64,000 nucleotides of DNA. Origin: Coptis chinensis. Taxonomy: Eukaryota; Streptophyta; Magnoliopsida; Ranunculales; Ranunculaceae. Both the position numbers and the translations under genes were made by a program. The stretch covers positions 17,012,501 through 17,076,500 of the forward strand of contig CM027377.1 of NCBI GenBank assembly GCA_015680905.1, written 5' to 3'. Positions 33,976 to 44,215 of this stretch are shown one piece after another (positions within the stretch are counted from its first letter, which is position 1; every line of letters starts with the position of its first letter). The notes under the pieces are model-generated. The model was not told the origin of the DNA and made no database searches. It worked only from the letters and a program-made list of their open reading frames with translations.

Positions 33976-35402
33976 TCAAAAGTCCATAACTTCGGTCAAT
34001 CAACGTGTAGTAATACGATCGATAACTCGGTTCCTATAGATAAATGCACAATGAGTATGTTTTGTTTTGTTTTTTTCGTTAGGTTATGTAACCCGCGGAA
34101 TTACGAATTCTTTCATATAGACATAGACGACCACCGTTACATTCTATTGGATTATCAAAATGATTAGGCCCTCATTTCGTGCAAGTAGAGATGGGTAGTT
34201 AAAGTAGGAAGGAAGTTTAGTGTTGTAGCCGTCTAATTATTTGTTGTAGTACTAATTTCCTTAATCATGTGAAACAACGTTTGTCATGCATCTTATTATC
34301 TTATTTTTGTTCTTCCTTCTAGGTTGTGGATGCATTCATGGCGGTCGGACCTCTTTTCGCGGATGTTTGATTAGTCGAAGAAGCCGAAAACAGTTATACC
34401 CGATTTCTATGATGTCTTCTTTGTTTCTTCTTTTTTCGGCTACTTGTAGACTTATTTTTCAGTCAAGTTAATGGGAATTGATGGATTAGACCAGTTTACA
34501 AAGCAAATATTTTTGATAGCAGTGAGCCAGTGAGACAATCTATTCTCAACTGAAAATGATATCGCTTTAGATGGTTCATTCGTTAGTTTCCAAGAAACTT
34601 CCCTCTTAATTGGGCCTTAAATTGGCTGAATTGATGGCCTTTACCTAGCCATGGTAAAGTATTACAGTTTCTATTTCTTGGATAAGCTCACCCAAAGTGA
34701 TGGGCGTGCAGGCAAAGTTCTTGGAGTTATAGTTCCCATTGATAGCAACTAAACGGGTGTAATAAAAGTGTGGACGTGCTTGCATTGTAATATTATGTTG
34801 CAGAATGACGAAGTTTGTCGTTAATGTACATTAAGCACTTTCATACAAAGCTTAAACGAGGAAGCATGGGCCATTTCCATTAAGAACAGATTCATGTGAA
34901 CTTATACGATCTAAACTTGGATTCCTCCACCATTTTGAATCATTTGCCTGTTGGATTACGGAAGTTTTGCTAATACGTAAATGACACAATTTACTATCAA
35001 GCTATATCCAGTGCATGCGAGAAGTTGGATTTGAATAAGCTCTTTTATCTTAAAATATATCGATTGGGTCTCCCATGAACAACGACTACTAACACGATGA
35101 ATCATATCTTTGTGACTCTTGTTCAAGAGTAACATCCTGCGATTTAATTTGTTGAGATCTTGTCACGAAGAACCAAAGCAAAGAATCAAGATCGATCCTC
35201 TATGCCAAAGTTAATTAAAACCCGCTATAATCGTCCAAAAGCATATCCGAGAGCTCCACGCCACAAGTCCCGAATTGCCAATAGAAGAGCAATCCAGTTG
35301 AATTAAGCGGCTAGCGGTGGTGAAATCCGAGGATACAACAAGAGTATAAAGTTTGGAAGCGATGTAGTTTTACGATGAATTAACTAATGTGTAACTTTCT
35401 GA
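33976..35402. other. Helitron interior, nothing recognised
   Basis: It holds the inverted partner (about 34065-34100) of 23463-23505. Otherwise there are only short unrecognised open stretches. Confidence 0.4.
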
Positions 35403-35590
35403 CTCAAGTTGATAAGATATAGAATTAGGAGGTTTCCTGGAACCTATATTTATTTCGTTATAGCCATATATACCACATGTAGAAGCAAATAAAATATCTA
35501 GAAATGGGGTATCAGTACTTTGTCCTTAGAGAATGCAAGACACGGATAAACCTGAGTAACATGTTTAGCCCAAACCATAGAGCACGAACA
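35403..35590 (+). pseudogene. Inverted second copy of the LRR receptor kinase piece
   Basis: Reverse complement of 23128-23333, carrying the TAGAGAATGCAAGACACGGAT block of the LRR exon. It breaks off at CCCAAACCATAGAG, just before the LTGAIP motif, so this copy is shorter. Confidence 0.65.
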
Positions 35591-36527
35591 AAGTTGCATT
35601 CAGCAAAGAAGTGCAGAAGTTGAGCACAAATAAGAATGTTTTTGTTTTCTAAAGATTATGCATGGTTTTTTCATAAATAATATTGTCTAAAGCAGACATC
35701 TGATTCTTGCGGGGATCAATTTGACGAGTTCTTTGACAAAGGCTTCCAAAACTCCACCAACTCGGACATAATCTGATTTTTGTATGGTAAGGCAGTAGGC
35801 CGGTAGGGAAAGGGAATTGCACTCATCATGGGGAGAGATCCTAAGCTCCCTTTGACTTCTATTCCAAAAAGCATAGTTAAGCAACTTCACTCAGGTTAAA
35901 GATTACAAAGAGAATCACAAAAGAAACAGGATGACACTTCACCTAATGATTGACATATTCACTACTTCACCTAACTGAGTTTTCCATTTCCAACGTGAAC
36001 TCCTTAGTTGAGTTATTTTTACCTCCAACTACTCTATATTATCGAATGAAAATCTGTATATTTGTTGCTCCACCATTAAAGAATGTTGATAAACTTAAGG
36101 CAATATATTTGATATATTCAACAGAACAGTAACAGACTAAGAAGTGCATCCCCCAAACTTGAAATAATTTATATATGTAGCCTAAGTATCTAGAAGAAGA
36201 GGCAAGAATGTGAAGAAACAATACATGCACATGCAGAACATACATAGATAAAGAAATTATAATCCAAAAAATGCATAGGCAGAACAAATACAAACCAATG
36301 CATTTATTATGCATCTACTCCAAAAATACAAAAACACAAACAAATTGTATTTTAAAATGAAAGACACTTAGTATTACAAAAAGCATGACCCTTGGAGTCT
36401 ATAAACAAAAGCTTAAAAAGAGCAACAAAGAACATCACCAAAATGAGCAACTAATAGAACCCAATATTTTTCATGCTCATTAGTAAACATCCATAGAAAC
36501 CAAAGACAGTAGGCTTTAGTAAAACCT
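35591..36527. other. Helitron interior, nothing recognised
   Basis: Part of it must be 3' flanking sequence of the captured isopropylmalate isomerase gene (36528 onward, minus strand). No other feature is supported. Confidence 0.4.
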
Positions 36528-36963
36528 TAAGAAGGTGCTGCAGAAGAAATCATCCCAGTCTTCCTAGCATAAGCGAAAATCCCACCAGCATCAATAATAG
36601 ACCACGTGATCTCCGATGGGCTTCAACTTATATTCCTTTCCAGTAGTATGATTAATCAGAAGGTTCTCCGCAAGCTCAACAGTAACAACATCACCAATAG
36701 AACACTCATCACACAACCTCCCCTCTGATTCCAGTAGTAGAACACTCATCGCAACTGAATTCCTAAAGAATATCCTTGCATAAGACTCCTCCACAACCGC
36801 CTTGACCCCTGCAGCACCAAGCGCAACAGGGGCATGTTTGCTCGATGACCCACAACCAAAATTATCTCTGGTTTAGATTTGACTTCACCTGTTTCAATGA
36901 ATCGAGTTTCATAAGTAAAGGGAAGACCAATGAGGGCATGAGATCCAAGCTTGCGACATGCGA
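36528..36963 (-). pseudogene. LEUD: Captured 3-isopropylmalate dehydratase small subunit fragment
   Basis: The enzyme isomerises isopropylmalate in leucine (and, in Brassicales, glucosinolate) synthesis in plastids. Minus-strand pieces in order: RKLGSHALIGLPFTYETRFI, GEVKSK, then after a small deletion and frameshift FGCGSSKHAPVALGAAG (substrate-binding loop), ESYARIFFRNSVAMS, ILLINHTTGKEYKL-like (LLINHTTGKEYKLKPIGD) and, after another frameshift, VIDAGGIFAYARKTGMISS ending in a TAA at 36528-36530. This is roughly the C-terminal 60% of a protein of about 250 residues, without introns, as in plant genes. Two frameshifts make it a pseudogene. It lies inside the Helitron on the element's own strand. 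Confidence 0.9.
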
Positions 36964-39094
36964 TGCTTCTTTCGGGTGGTTATTTGAAGTTAATGCTGGA
37001 TTGAAAACTGAAGCTGAAGTAGTCGCCAATGATTGATCGCTTCAGACAACTAATGAACTTTTCTTTCACTGTCTGCAAACCTTTTGAAAAAAGTCAGTAT
37101 AAGGCAATGCTCAAGGACCAATGTTAGCTTCGTTTAGACAACCAAAAGAAGAAAAACATACATGCCCAATATGCATCGAATACATTGCCCCAAACTTTGT
37201 CAAGAGGGCGTGTGGAAATATAGGAAAAAAGGAAAGGCATGCTGAAGAATATGTACCACAACGCTCTTAACTTTTAAGCATATTCTCTAAAGCTGACCAA
37301 AACTGCTACACAAAAGTTTTAGTACCTATTACACCTATACATTAGCATATCAGCATATGGTAGGTGGAATCGATCAAATTCAATATTGAATTGAATTTAA
37401 GTAGTCACTACTTTACTCATTTTTCTTTCTTAATCATCTACTGATTCAGTCTTCGCATGGGCAGTATACCCTTGAATTTGTTTAGGAAATGAAAAAAACC
37501 AATAAGTTAAACTAAGTATTGATAAGGTGAGAAAATTTGTACTTTGTACTTGATCATCGGCAATGTATTGATAGGTTCTTCTTTAATAGTGATTATCCCC
37601 TACGATTCTGTTCTTGTTGAGCATCATGCATCATTCATTATCGACGTCTATTTTTGCTTATTTCTCGTTCTCTGGTACTCTGTTAATAAGAAAGCCAAAC
37701 CTTTATGAGAACGAATTCCAAGCACGACAAAACTAATACCAAAAAACTAATTGCAACCAATATATTAGAATAGAACAGTAAGACTTGATATATAACACTT
37801 GATTGCAATCAAGTTAAGAAGCAAGTATCGGTTTTATATATAAGACTTGATTTAATTCTTCTTAGCTTCATAATCTAGTCCCAACAAATTGCAAAGATAT
37901 CGTATGGACATTGTGCTCATTGAATGTCTTTCAAAGAAATTGTAGCATTATTTAAATTGAAACAATCCCTTAAAAACTAAACTAACCTTTGAGTATGATA
38001 CTGAAAATGAAGCGTGCAACCACAAAGTAAGCCTCAGTAACATATACTGAGTAGCGATATTAGCGAATACTTAAGGTGGGAAAAGAAGTAAAAAATAAAA
38101 CCGAAAAGAAAGAAAAAAAATCAGAGCAGTGAAATACAGAATGGAAGTGAAAAGGGACGAATCTATCCATCCTATTCTTATCCCACCTATCGATCGGATA
38201 TATTGCCATCCCACCCCAAGAATCCCGAATTTGAGTCTATTCCGATTTCGCTACACATCAACACTTGAACTCCGAAACTGAATCCCTATGAACAGGCACT
38301 GCATCTGGGACATCCGGAACGGAATCACGATCACGCTTGTGGTAATAAACAACTGGACATTGCCACTACCTACCGGAAAAAAAAAACTCGCCGCTTCCGG
38401 TTCAGATGCAAGAAGATGTTTGGGAAAAAAAACAGAAGAAGAAAACTTTTTCTGCCATTGCCTGCGAAATGACAATCGAGTTTTGGAGGATGAGAGACGA
38501 AATAGAACGCAGGTTTTCGTTTATTACAGAAAAGTAACTTTTTTTTTTAATTTGTGAATACGTAATGATTCAGTCAAATGAGCGAAAGAAAGAAAATTAA
38601 GAAAGAAGAGATATACAGACATAAGTGTTTACCAAGATAAAGGTAAAGGAGAAGCAGAGAGTAACATGATAATTTGTTACTTGGAAGAAGTGATTATGAT
38701 TTATGATATTCAATACACCATTGGTTGCCCACCACGTTTTTGGATTAAGCCTGTGCACAATGAAGTTTATATTTTTTTGAATCATGATAATATCACACGG
38801 GAAAACAATCATATACAAAAGTAATCTAACCTCTTCCATGGCTAGGCAATGCGTCCAAACTGCAAGAGGAATATGAAATTGGAGACTGTGAGAGAGTAGA
38901 AGATAAACAAAAATAATCAGTAAATGGCAAGGAAATTTAGAGATGGTTGAGGAGAATCGCAGGAATAGAGAAGAATAACATATATTTTTCTCATTTTTTT
39001 TACCTTTTAATTGCGAAAGCAGAGAGAGTTCGAAACGGTGCGTTGTTTGCGATGAGTTTTTTCTTTTTTTTCGAGTATGAGAATATCTAATGAC
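36964..39094. other. Helitron interior, nothing firm
   Basis: No continuation of the isomerase N-terminus is found upstream. Short open stretches, including one around 38288-38557 with no recognisable motif. Unassigned. Confidence 0.4.
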
Positions 39095-39230
39095 CAATTT
39101 ACCCTTTGTGTGAAGAGAAAAAAAAAAGTGGCTGTCTAACTTTCCGGTACCCTTTCTATTTAAAACTTTGGCATAAAACCGGGAATACGGGAACTAATTG
39201 GAAAATCTGGTATCCGCTTTATATATAAGA
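39095..39230 (-). repeat. Helitron 5' terminal region
   Basis: Element strand begins TCTTATATATAAAGCGGATA, the classic TC tip followed by an A/T-rich stretch. Two internal copies of this block exist (23335-23465 and 33848-33937). Confidence 0.85.
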
Positions 39231-39829
39231 TTAAAGCTTGTTCAATAATGTTTTAGTTGCCTATCCTTGATGACTTATACTACTTTAATTTGTTTGAGTT
39301 GATTTGTCATGCTTAGATAGCTTCTTATAATGCTTGAAGAATTTGAGGATTTATTCTTTTAAAAAAATGTGACTAGCGTCCATAAAATGCATTTATTAAA
39401 AATCATCCATTAAACTAGCAATTAGCGTTGGAGTTTATTTGATGAAATTTATAAAGTAGAAAGGAGAATAAATGTTTGGAAATATATGAAATACTCCATT
39501 CTTTAAAAATAGGGGTGAAGTCATTCACCATTAGGATTTCTCATTAATTGAATTCTTGAAAACCGGACAAATTTAGTTTAATTAGTTGATAAAATAGAAG
39601 CAAATTTTCATTCTTAGATTAAATTAGGTTGATAAAATCAAAATTCAAAAATTGTTTTAAATTTCACGTACCTAGTTAGTAATTGGTTTATTAACTCTTT
39701 TCGCTCTAATTTCTCCATTTCAAGGTGTGGTTCGACTCTAACTTGCCAATATTCTTTTTCATTGTTGCATGTTTGAAAATTATATTTATTGATTTGCAGG
39801 TTCTAAACGACAAGAATTTGTGTAAATCA
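39231..39829 (+). repeat. 3' LTR of Athila-1, second part
   Basis: Continues 20884 without loss (A|T Helitron site). The tail from about 39447 matches 10957-11338 of the 5' LTR. It ends TGTAAATCA, then the GGTTC duplication at 39830-39834. Confidence 0.9.
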
Positions 39830-39834
39830 GGTTC

Positions 39835-41580
39835 CTTCTGGTGAAGTTAACACATGCCCCAGTCCACTACTACTGTTGTTGCACACTCCATCTACGTAGA
39901 GGTGCCATGTGTCTGGGGTGGTTGGTTGATGGAGTGAAGTAATGGGCTCGGGTTCCCAGTTGACATCTTCTATGGGGAAGTCAGGAAGGACCTGACATTT
40001 GTGAGATGTTCTGAGAACAAAGTCGATGTGATGCTCTCCGAGTTCTTCAGCCCATTTGGTTATGCGGGCTGTTTTGTTGTTAGAACTCAAAACCTGCTTG
40101 ATGGGTACGTCTGTTATGACATTGATGCTATGAGCCTGGAAGTAAGGTCGAAACTTGCGAGCAGAGTATAACAAAGATAGCATTGTTTTCTCAATTGGAG
40201 AGTAATGCTTTTCTGAATCTGCCAATGTCTTGCTGGTGAAATAGACTGGTTTTTCGATTCCCTCGCTTTCACGAAAGAGGACCGACCTGATGGCAAAGTT
40301 GGTGGTTGCAAGGTAAAGCCCCAGTGTTTCTCCTTCATTTGGTTTGGACAGGACGGGCGGAGTTGATAGGTAAGCCTTCAGGTTGTTGAAAGCTTTGTGG
40401 GATTCGTCTATCTATGTGAATGTTGCGTCTTTCTTGAGTATTTGCAGGAACAGTCTGCATTTGTTAGATGCATATGAGATGAATCTGTTGAGGGCTAAAA
40501 CCATGCCAGATAGCTTGTGAATTTGTTGCTTGGAAATTGGTTCTGGCATTTCAAGGAGAGCTCATATTTGCTCTGGGTTTGCTTCAATGCGTCTTTGTGA
40601 GACGAGGTATCCTAGGAATTTTCCTGAGGCTACCCCAAATACACACTTTGCTGGGTTGAGCTTCATCCTATTTTGGCTTAATATTTCAAAGGCTTCTTGA
40701 TGGTGAGAAATGTGATCGCCAGCCTTTTCACTTTTGACTACCATGTCGTTTATGTAGACTTCCATGGTGTCGCCTAGTAAGTCTTTGAACATCTTCGTGA
40801 CAAGTCTTTAGTAGGTCGCACCGGCGTTCTTTAAGCCGAATGGTAGGACGTTGTAGCAGAACGTTCCTTGTTCGGTTATGAAGGACGTCTTCTCTTGGTC
40901 TTCTTTTGCAAGTGGTATTTGATTGTATCCACTATATGCGTCCATAAATGATAGAAGTTCATGTCGACAAGTTTGATATATCGTACCAGTATCTCAATCC
41001 TTGGTAGGGGGAAGCTGTCCTTTGGGCAATGCTTGTTGACGTTGGTGAAGTCTATGCAGAGTCGTACCTGGCCATTTTTCTTAGGAATGGCTACAGGGTT
41101 AGCTAGCCAGGTCGGGTACTTGACTTCTCTGATGAATCCAACATTTTTGAGCTTTTCTATCTCTTCGTTGATGGCTTTTTGAAATTTGGGTGCTAGTTTC
41201 CTAGGTCGTTGTTTGATAGGCTTTACAGTTAGATCTACATTTAATTTGTGGCAAGCGACCTGATGGCCAATTCCTGGCATATCGATATACGACCAAGCAA
41301 AAACATCTTTATTGAGAGATAGAAATTTGACAAGTTGCTCCTTAAGCTTGGGGTCTAAATTAGCCCCTACATGAACAAATTTTAGGTCTTCATTTGTGCC
41401 CAAATTGACTTTTTCTCATGGTTCGATTTGTGCTTGTTTCTCCTTGAGCTTGTCTGTTGCTGATGTTGGAGGGCTGGAAGCTTGAGGATCTTGCGGCTTT
41501 GGGATTTCTTTTGTTTGGACGACCTGAGTTTTGGCTGTGGTTGTTGTGTTGACTTGATTGCATTGGTGAGCTTCTAGTTA
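39835..41580 (-). pseudogene. Element X pol, 5' half: RT, RNase H and start of second RNase H
   Basis: Minus strand. RT begins at about 41400 (VFAWSYIDMPGIGHQVACHK; VAIPKKNGQVRLCIDFTNVN), shifts frame near 40990, and resumes at 40792 with MFKDLLGDTMEVYINDMVVKS. The active site is YIND where the family has YIDD, so a catalytic Asp is Asn. RNase H remnants cover about 40560-39990 (EKHYSPIEKTMLSLLYSARK; ITKWAEELGEHHIDF). Then comes WHLYVDGVCNNSSSGLGHVL, the start of the archaeal-like second RNase H typical of Tat elements, cut by Athila-1 at 39830 and continued at 7047. Confidence 0.9.
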
Positions 41581-42319
41581 GTTGCTTCTAAGCTCCATGA
41601 TGCCTCGAGGTTTGGGGAACCACAGGACTTGGTGTAAGGTTGATGGAACTGCTTGGATCTTGTAAATCCACCTGCATCCTAAGATGGCAGTGTAGGATGA
41701 CTTGACATCAATCACACTGGTGGATGACGTCTCCAATGAAATCTGTGCGGTCTCCATTGAACCCGTGGAGTGGTGCATTTTATTCTATCATCACCAAGTC
41801 TGGTAGGTGCATATCCTTGTAAGTGTGGTAGAAGAGTGTATTGTAGGAGTTGCCTGGATCGATTAGGACCCGTTTAACTATCCATTCATTGATCTTGACG
41901 TGCACTACCAGGGCATCATTGTGGGGTAGGCACACCTTGTCAAGATCTTCCTCAGTAAATAATATGGAGGTCGTTTATTGGGAGCTGGTAGGAGTGATTA
42001 CTTCAGCTTTGTGGGAGAGGTGGTAGATTTCTTGCAGCGTTCCTACACGCCTGCACTTTTCGTGACATGAGGTTTTGTTGTTGTAGGTGTCTGTAATCAT
42101 GTGGATTACCTTTTCCTTATTGTGATCGGAAGAGTGCTGTCTCCTATTGTGCCTCGACCGACCTGGAGATTTAGATCGTCGGGCTGTTCTGTTTCTACTT
42201 CTTCTACGAGCAGGTCGTTCATGGCTCCGGCTTTTGCTTCTATTGCGGTTGGCATTCAGCTTATGCCTGAGGTTGCTTTCTGGCAGGAACTCTTTCAGCT
42301 TTTCCTCTTCGACTAAGTC
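41581..42319 (-). pseudogene. Element X gag tail and protease
   Basis: Minus strand. An Arg/Ser-rich stretch (SKSRSHERPARRRSRNRTA, about 42235-42180) is followed by VHVKINEWIVKRVLIDPGNS and YNTLFYHTYKDMHLPDL (about 41925-41810), the Tat protease. The expected D-T/S-G triad reads D-P-G. Stops at about 41973 and 41790 break the frame. Confidence 0.75.
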
Positions 42320-43429
42320 TTAGTAGTGTTTGAGACTCCAACATTCATCGGTGTCATGGTGGTGAAGTTTGTGGAAATGGCAGTATGGACGTCCTGGTAT
42401 TGCTATCACCTTGTTGATGTTTGGCTTGAAGTAAGGTGATGTATATATCTTCCTCAAGATATTGCTTGGCGTCCTGGAAAAGTTGGAGAATTCTCTTTTA
42501 GTGTATGAAGGCTTGTGGGAGTTGTTGCCCTTGTTGTTGTTGCCTGAGTACTGATTGCTTTCTTTGGGTCCCTGCTTGTCGTTTACTGCGAGGACTTCTT
42601 TGCCTTTGCGCTGGGCTATCCACTCTTCGTACTTCATGTACTTGTCGACTTTGTGGTACAGGTCGTCTAGACATTCTGGCTTGTTGCGCATGAGAGACCC
42701 TGCTAGATCGGAGTCGTCTAGGAGTGCGTTGGTGAATGCAGAAGTTGCGAAGCTGTCCTTGAGGCCTGGCTCCATTGATAGGAGTTCCTTCTTGAAACGT
42801 CCTAGGAAAGCACAGATAGTCTCGCCGTGTGCTTGATCCAGTTGGAACAGCGAGTCTAGGTCGGCTTGTTTCAGGCTGTTGTGGATGAACTCTGCTGCAA
42901 ACGTCTCAACTAGCTTGTCAAAATTGTTGATTGAATCAGGAGTGAGCATGTAGAACCAGTCTAATGCTCTGTCCTTCAAGCTGGCTGGAAAAAGTTTGCA
43001 CTTTAGGTAGTCATAGCCTGGAGCGCTGTAAAGAGCAAGGATCTGGCTGAAGCGAGCTATGTGCTGGCTTGGACATTAGCTACCGTCATACAATGGGAAT
43101 TTTGGTTGGATGAAGTCAGTGGGAGGCTGCTTGTCCCTGACTTCTGTGGTGAATGGTGACGCCTTATATGACTGGAGCATCTTCTGAACGATCTGGGCTG
43201 CACTTGCTTTTTCGCCTATTTTGTCCAGTCGTTGGGTAAGGTCATCGAGGCGTTGATTAGTGGTTGTTGTGAGGGCTGTGACCGCATTGTTGTCGATGGC
43301 ATATGGAGTCACGTTGTTGGTGTTGGAAGTGGTTTGCTCGCGTATAGCTTGGTTCTCTTGCTGGAACGTGGTGAATGACTCGTGGAGGAACTTGACTTGA
43401 TCTACTAGAGCTTGAAGCTATGCTTCCAT
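42320..43429 (-). pseudogene. Element X gag
   Basis: Minus strand. The ATG at 43429 is followed by a stop at codon 4 and then an in-frame open stretch (LHESFTTFQQENQAIREQ; TNQRLDDLTQRLDKIGEKAS, likely coiled coil). A further stop at about 43076 (YDGS-stop) precedes KDRALDWFYMLTPDSINNFD and HNSLKQADLDSLFQLDQAHG, the capsid core. The zinc-like motif CHFHKLHHHDTDEC lies near 42356, followed by a stop at about 42320. Tat-lineage gag by the CxFH...HDTxEC pattern. Confidence 0.88.
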
Positions 43430-43493
43430 GGTGGTTTTTTGACCAGCTTCGTGGGCTTGAGAAAATAGTGTGTGTGTTTTTCTCAAGAAAATG

Positions 43494-43511
43494 AACCAGC
43501 AGACGGCGCCA
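43494..43511 (-). promoter_or_regulatory. Primer binding site of element X
   Basis: On the element strand, TGGCGCCGTCTGCTGGTT starts two bases after the 5' LTR. It is similar to Z's site, supporting shared lineage, and fixes the element's polarity as minus. Confidence 0.8.
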
Positions 43512-43512
43512 A

Positions 43513-43973
43513 TGTAGAGGTGTTATATTTTGGGTCTACGACCTGATGTTGTAGTTGATAGGGAATGGTTGCACTCTTTCTTGGGATAAGAGTTGCCTAT
43601 GTATCAAGTTCCTTGGGTCAAACTTGAATCAAGCCTTACATAGTTCATCTCTCTCTACTTATAGATGTTTGAGTTGACCTTCCTTATTTCCTCCAGGCCA
43701 TTGTTAAGTGTAGATCCATATTTTGTGCTATCTTGATGATTCGTCATTACTCCTGATGTTACAAAGTAAATGTCTCCTTGATTGGTGCGTTGACTGAGCT
43801 TCAAGAACGCGGTAGATCATTTGCTTCCATATATTGTTGTATCTGATATTTAGGACGACCTGAGTCTGGGTCGTTGTTACATCCTGATGGCTTGGTACGA
43901 GCTGGTAAACTACGACCTGGTGTGTGGACACGTGTGTTGTAGTGATATGAATGTAGAACGGAGGGTACTTACA
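43513..43973 (-). repeat. 5' LTR of element X
   Basis: 461 bp, pairs with 1559-2019. On the element strand CTATAAGTAGAGAG (plus 43651-43664) looks like the TATA box. The outer flank AAACC (43974-43978) is the target duplication. Confidence 0.95.
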
Positions 43974-43978
43974 AAACC

Positions 43979-44215
43979 CTTTAGTGCTTCATACAAAATC
44001 TCAGAAATAACCGCCTCATCTCAAAACCCGTCTGGATAAGCAGTCTTAAATATATGATGAACTGAACCTGCTTCCATATATTGCATGACTACCCACAAAT
44101 CATGATTGTTCACAATGTTTGGGCGGTCAATCAGTTTCATCATCTTAACCTCTTGAGCACCGTTGTCCCAAGTCACTTTTCTCAAAATCTTGGATCTTCA
44201 CAACAAACCATTTCT
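43979..44215 (-). pseudogene. STE20-like protein kinase pseudogene, upstream part
   Basis: Minus strand. KIQDFEKSDLG, then after a shift AQEVKMMKLIDRPNIVNNHD, LWVVMQYMEAGSVHHIFKTA, YPDGF, an in-frame TGA, then DEAVISEILYEALKG. These match the alpha-C helix, hinge and alpha-D/E region of plant STE20/GCK-type (BLUS1-like) kinases: M-x-L-I-D-H-P-N, L-W-V-V-M-x-Y-M, A-Y-P-x-G-F. Element X inserted directly after the A-L-K-G codons, and the frame continues at 1558 on the other side. The glycine loop and catalytic Lys are not seen. Pseudogene fragment, possibly itself moved here by a transposon. Confidence 0.8.

Larger units (their letters stand above)
20885..39230 (-). mobile_element. Non-autonomous Helitron with captured gene fragments, nested in Athila-1 3' LTR
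   Basis: On the minus strand it starts TCTTATATATAAAGCGGATACC (first bases at 39230) and ends with a GC-rich hairpin, CCGTTTA, and CTAG at 20885-20888. It sits exactly between A (20884) and T (39231) with no duplication; the uninterrupted LTR copy at about 9753-9762 confirms the empty site. These are the defining marks of Helitrons. Total 18,346 bp; removing nested element Z leaves about 9.7 kb. No Rep or helicase ORF is visible. It carries fragments of PRR-like, LRR receptor kinase and isopropylmalate isomerase genes, and two additional copies of Helitron 5'-end sequence, suggesting Helitron-in-Helitron insertion or fusion. Confidence 0.9.
7053..39829 (+). mobile_element. Athila-lineage Ty3/gypsy retrotransposon (Athila-1), nested in X
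   Basis: It starts TGATAAGTGCC at 7053 and ends TGTAAATCA at 39829, flanked by a GGTTC duplication at 7048-7052 and 39830-39834. Removing it restores X's second RNase H frame (PEGT joined to QLQKS). Plus-strand order is a rearranged 5' LTR, PBS, gag with CCHC knuckle, pol (PR-RT-RNH-INT), a long non-coding stretch starting with the Athila-typical GGGAGGCAACCCAA block (17822-17835), polypurine tract, 3' LTR. No env-like ORF is seen. The 5' LTR contains an inverted duplication and a Pack-MULE, and the 3' LTR is split by an 18.3-kb Helitron. Confidence 0.93.
1559..43973 (-). mobile_element. Tat-lineage Ty3/gypsy retrotransposon X, with nested insertions
   Basis: Two 461-bp LTRs in the same orientation (1559-2019 and 43513-43973) are bounded by the same 5-bp target duplication, AAACC, at 1554-1558 and 43974-43978. 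This shows that one insertion event spans the whole 42.4 kb. Element polarity is minus: the primer binding site abuts the right LTR and the polypurine tract abuts the left LTR. Removing Athila-1 (7053-39829 plus one GGTTC copy) leaves about 9.6 kb. Order on the minus strand is gag, protease, RT, RNase H, a second RNase H, integrase, then an antisense gene before the 3' LTR. The CXFH-HDTDEC zinc motif, the second RNase H and the extra ORF fit the Tat lineage. Every protein gene carries stops or frameshifts. Confidence 0.93.

Noticed and set aside
36528-36963. Functional isopropylmalate isomerase gene
   Set aside because: The N-terminal 40% is absent, there are two frameshifts, and it lies inside a Helitron.
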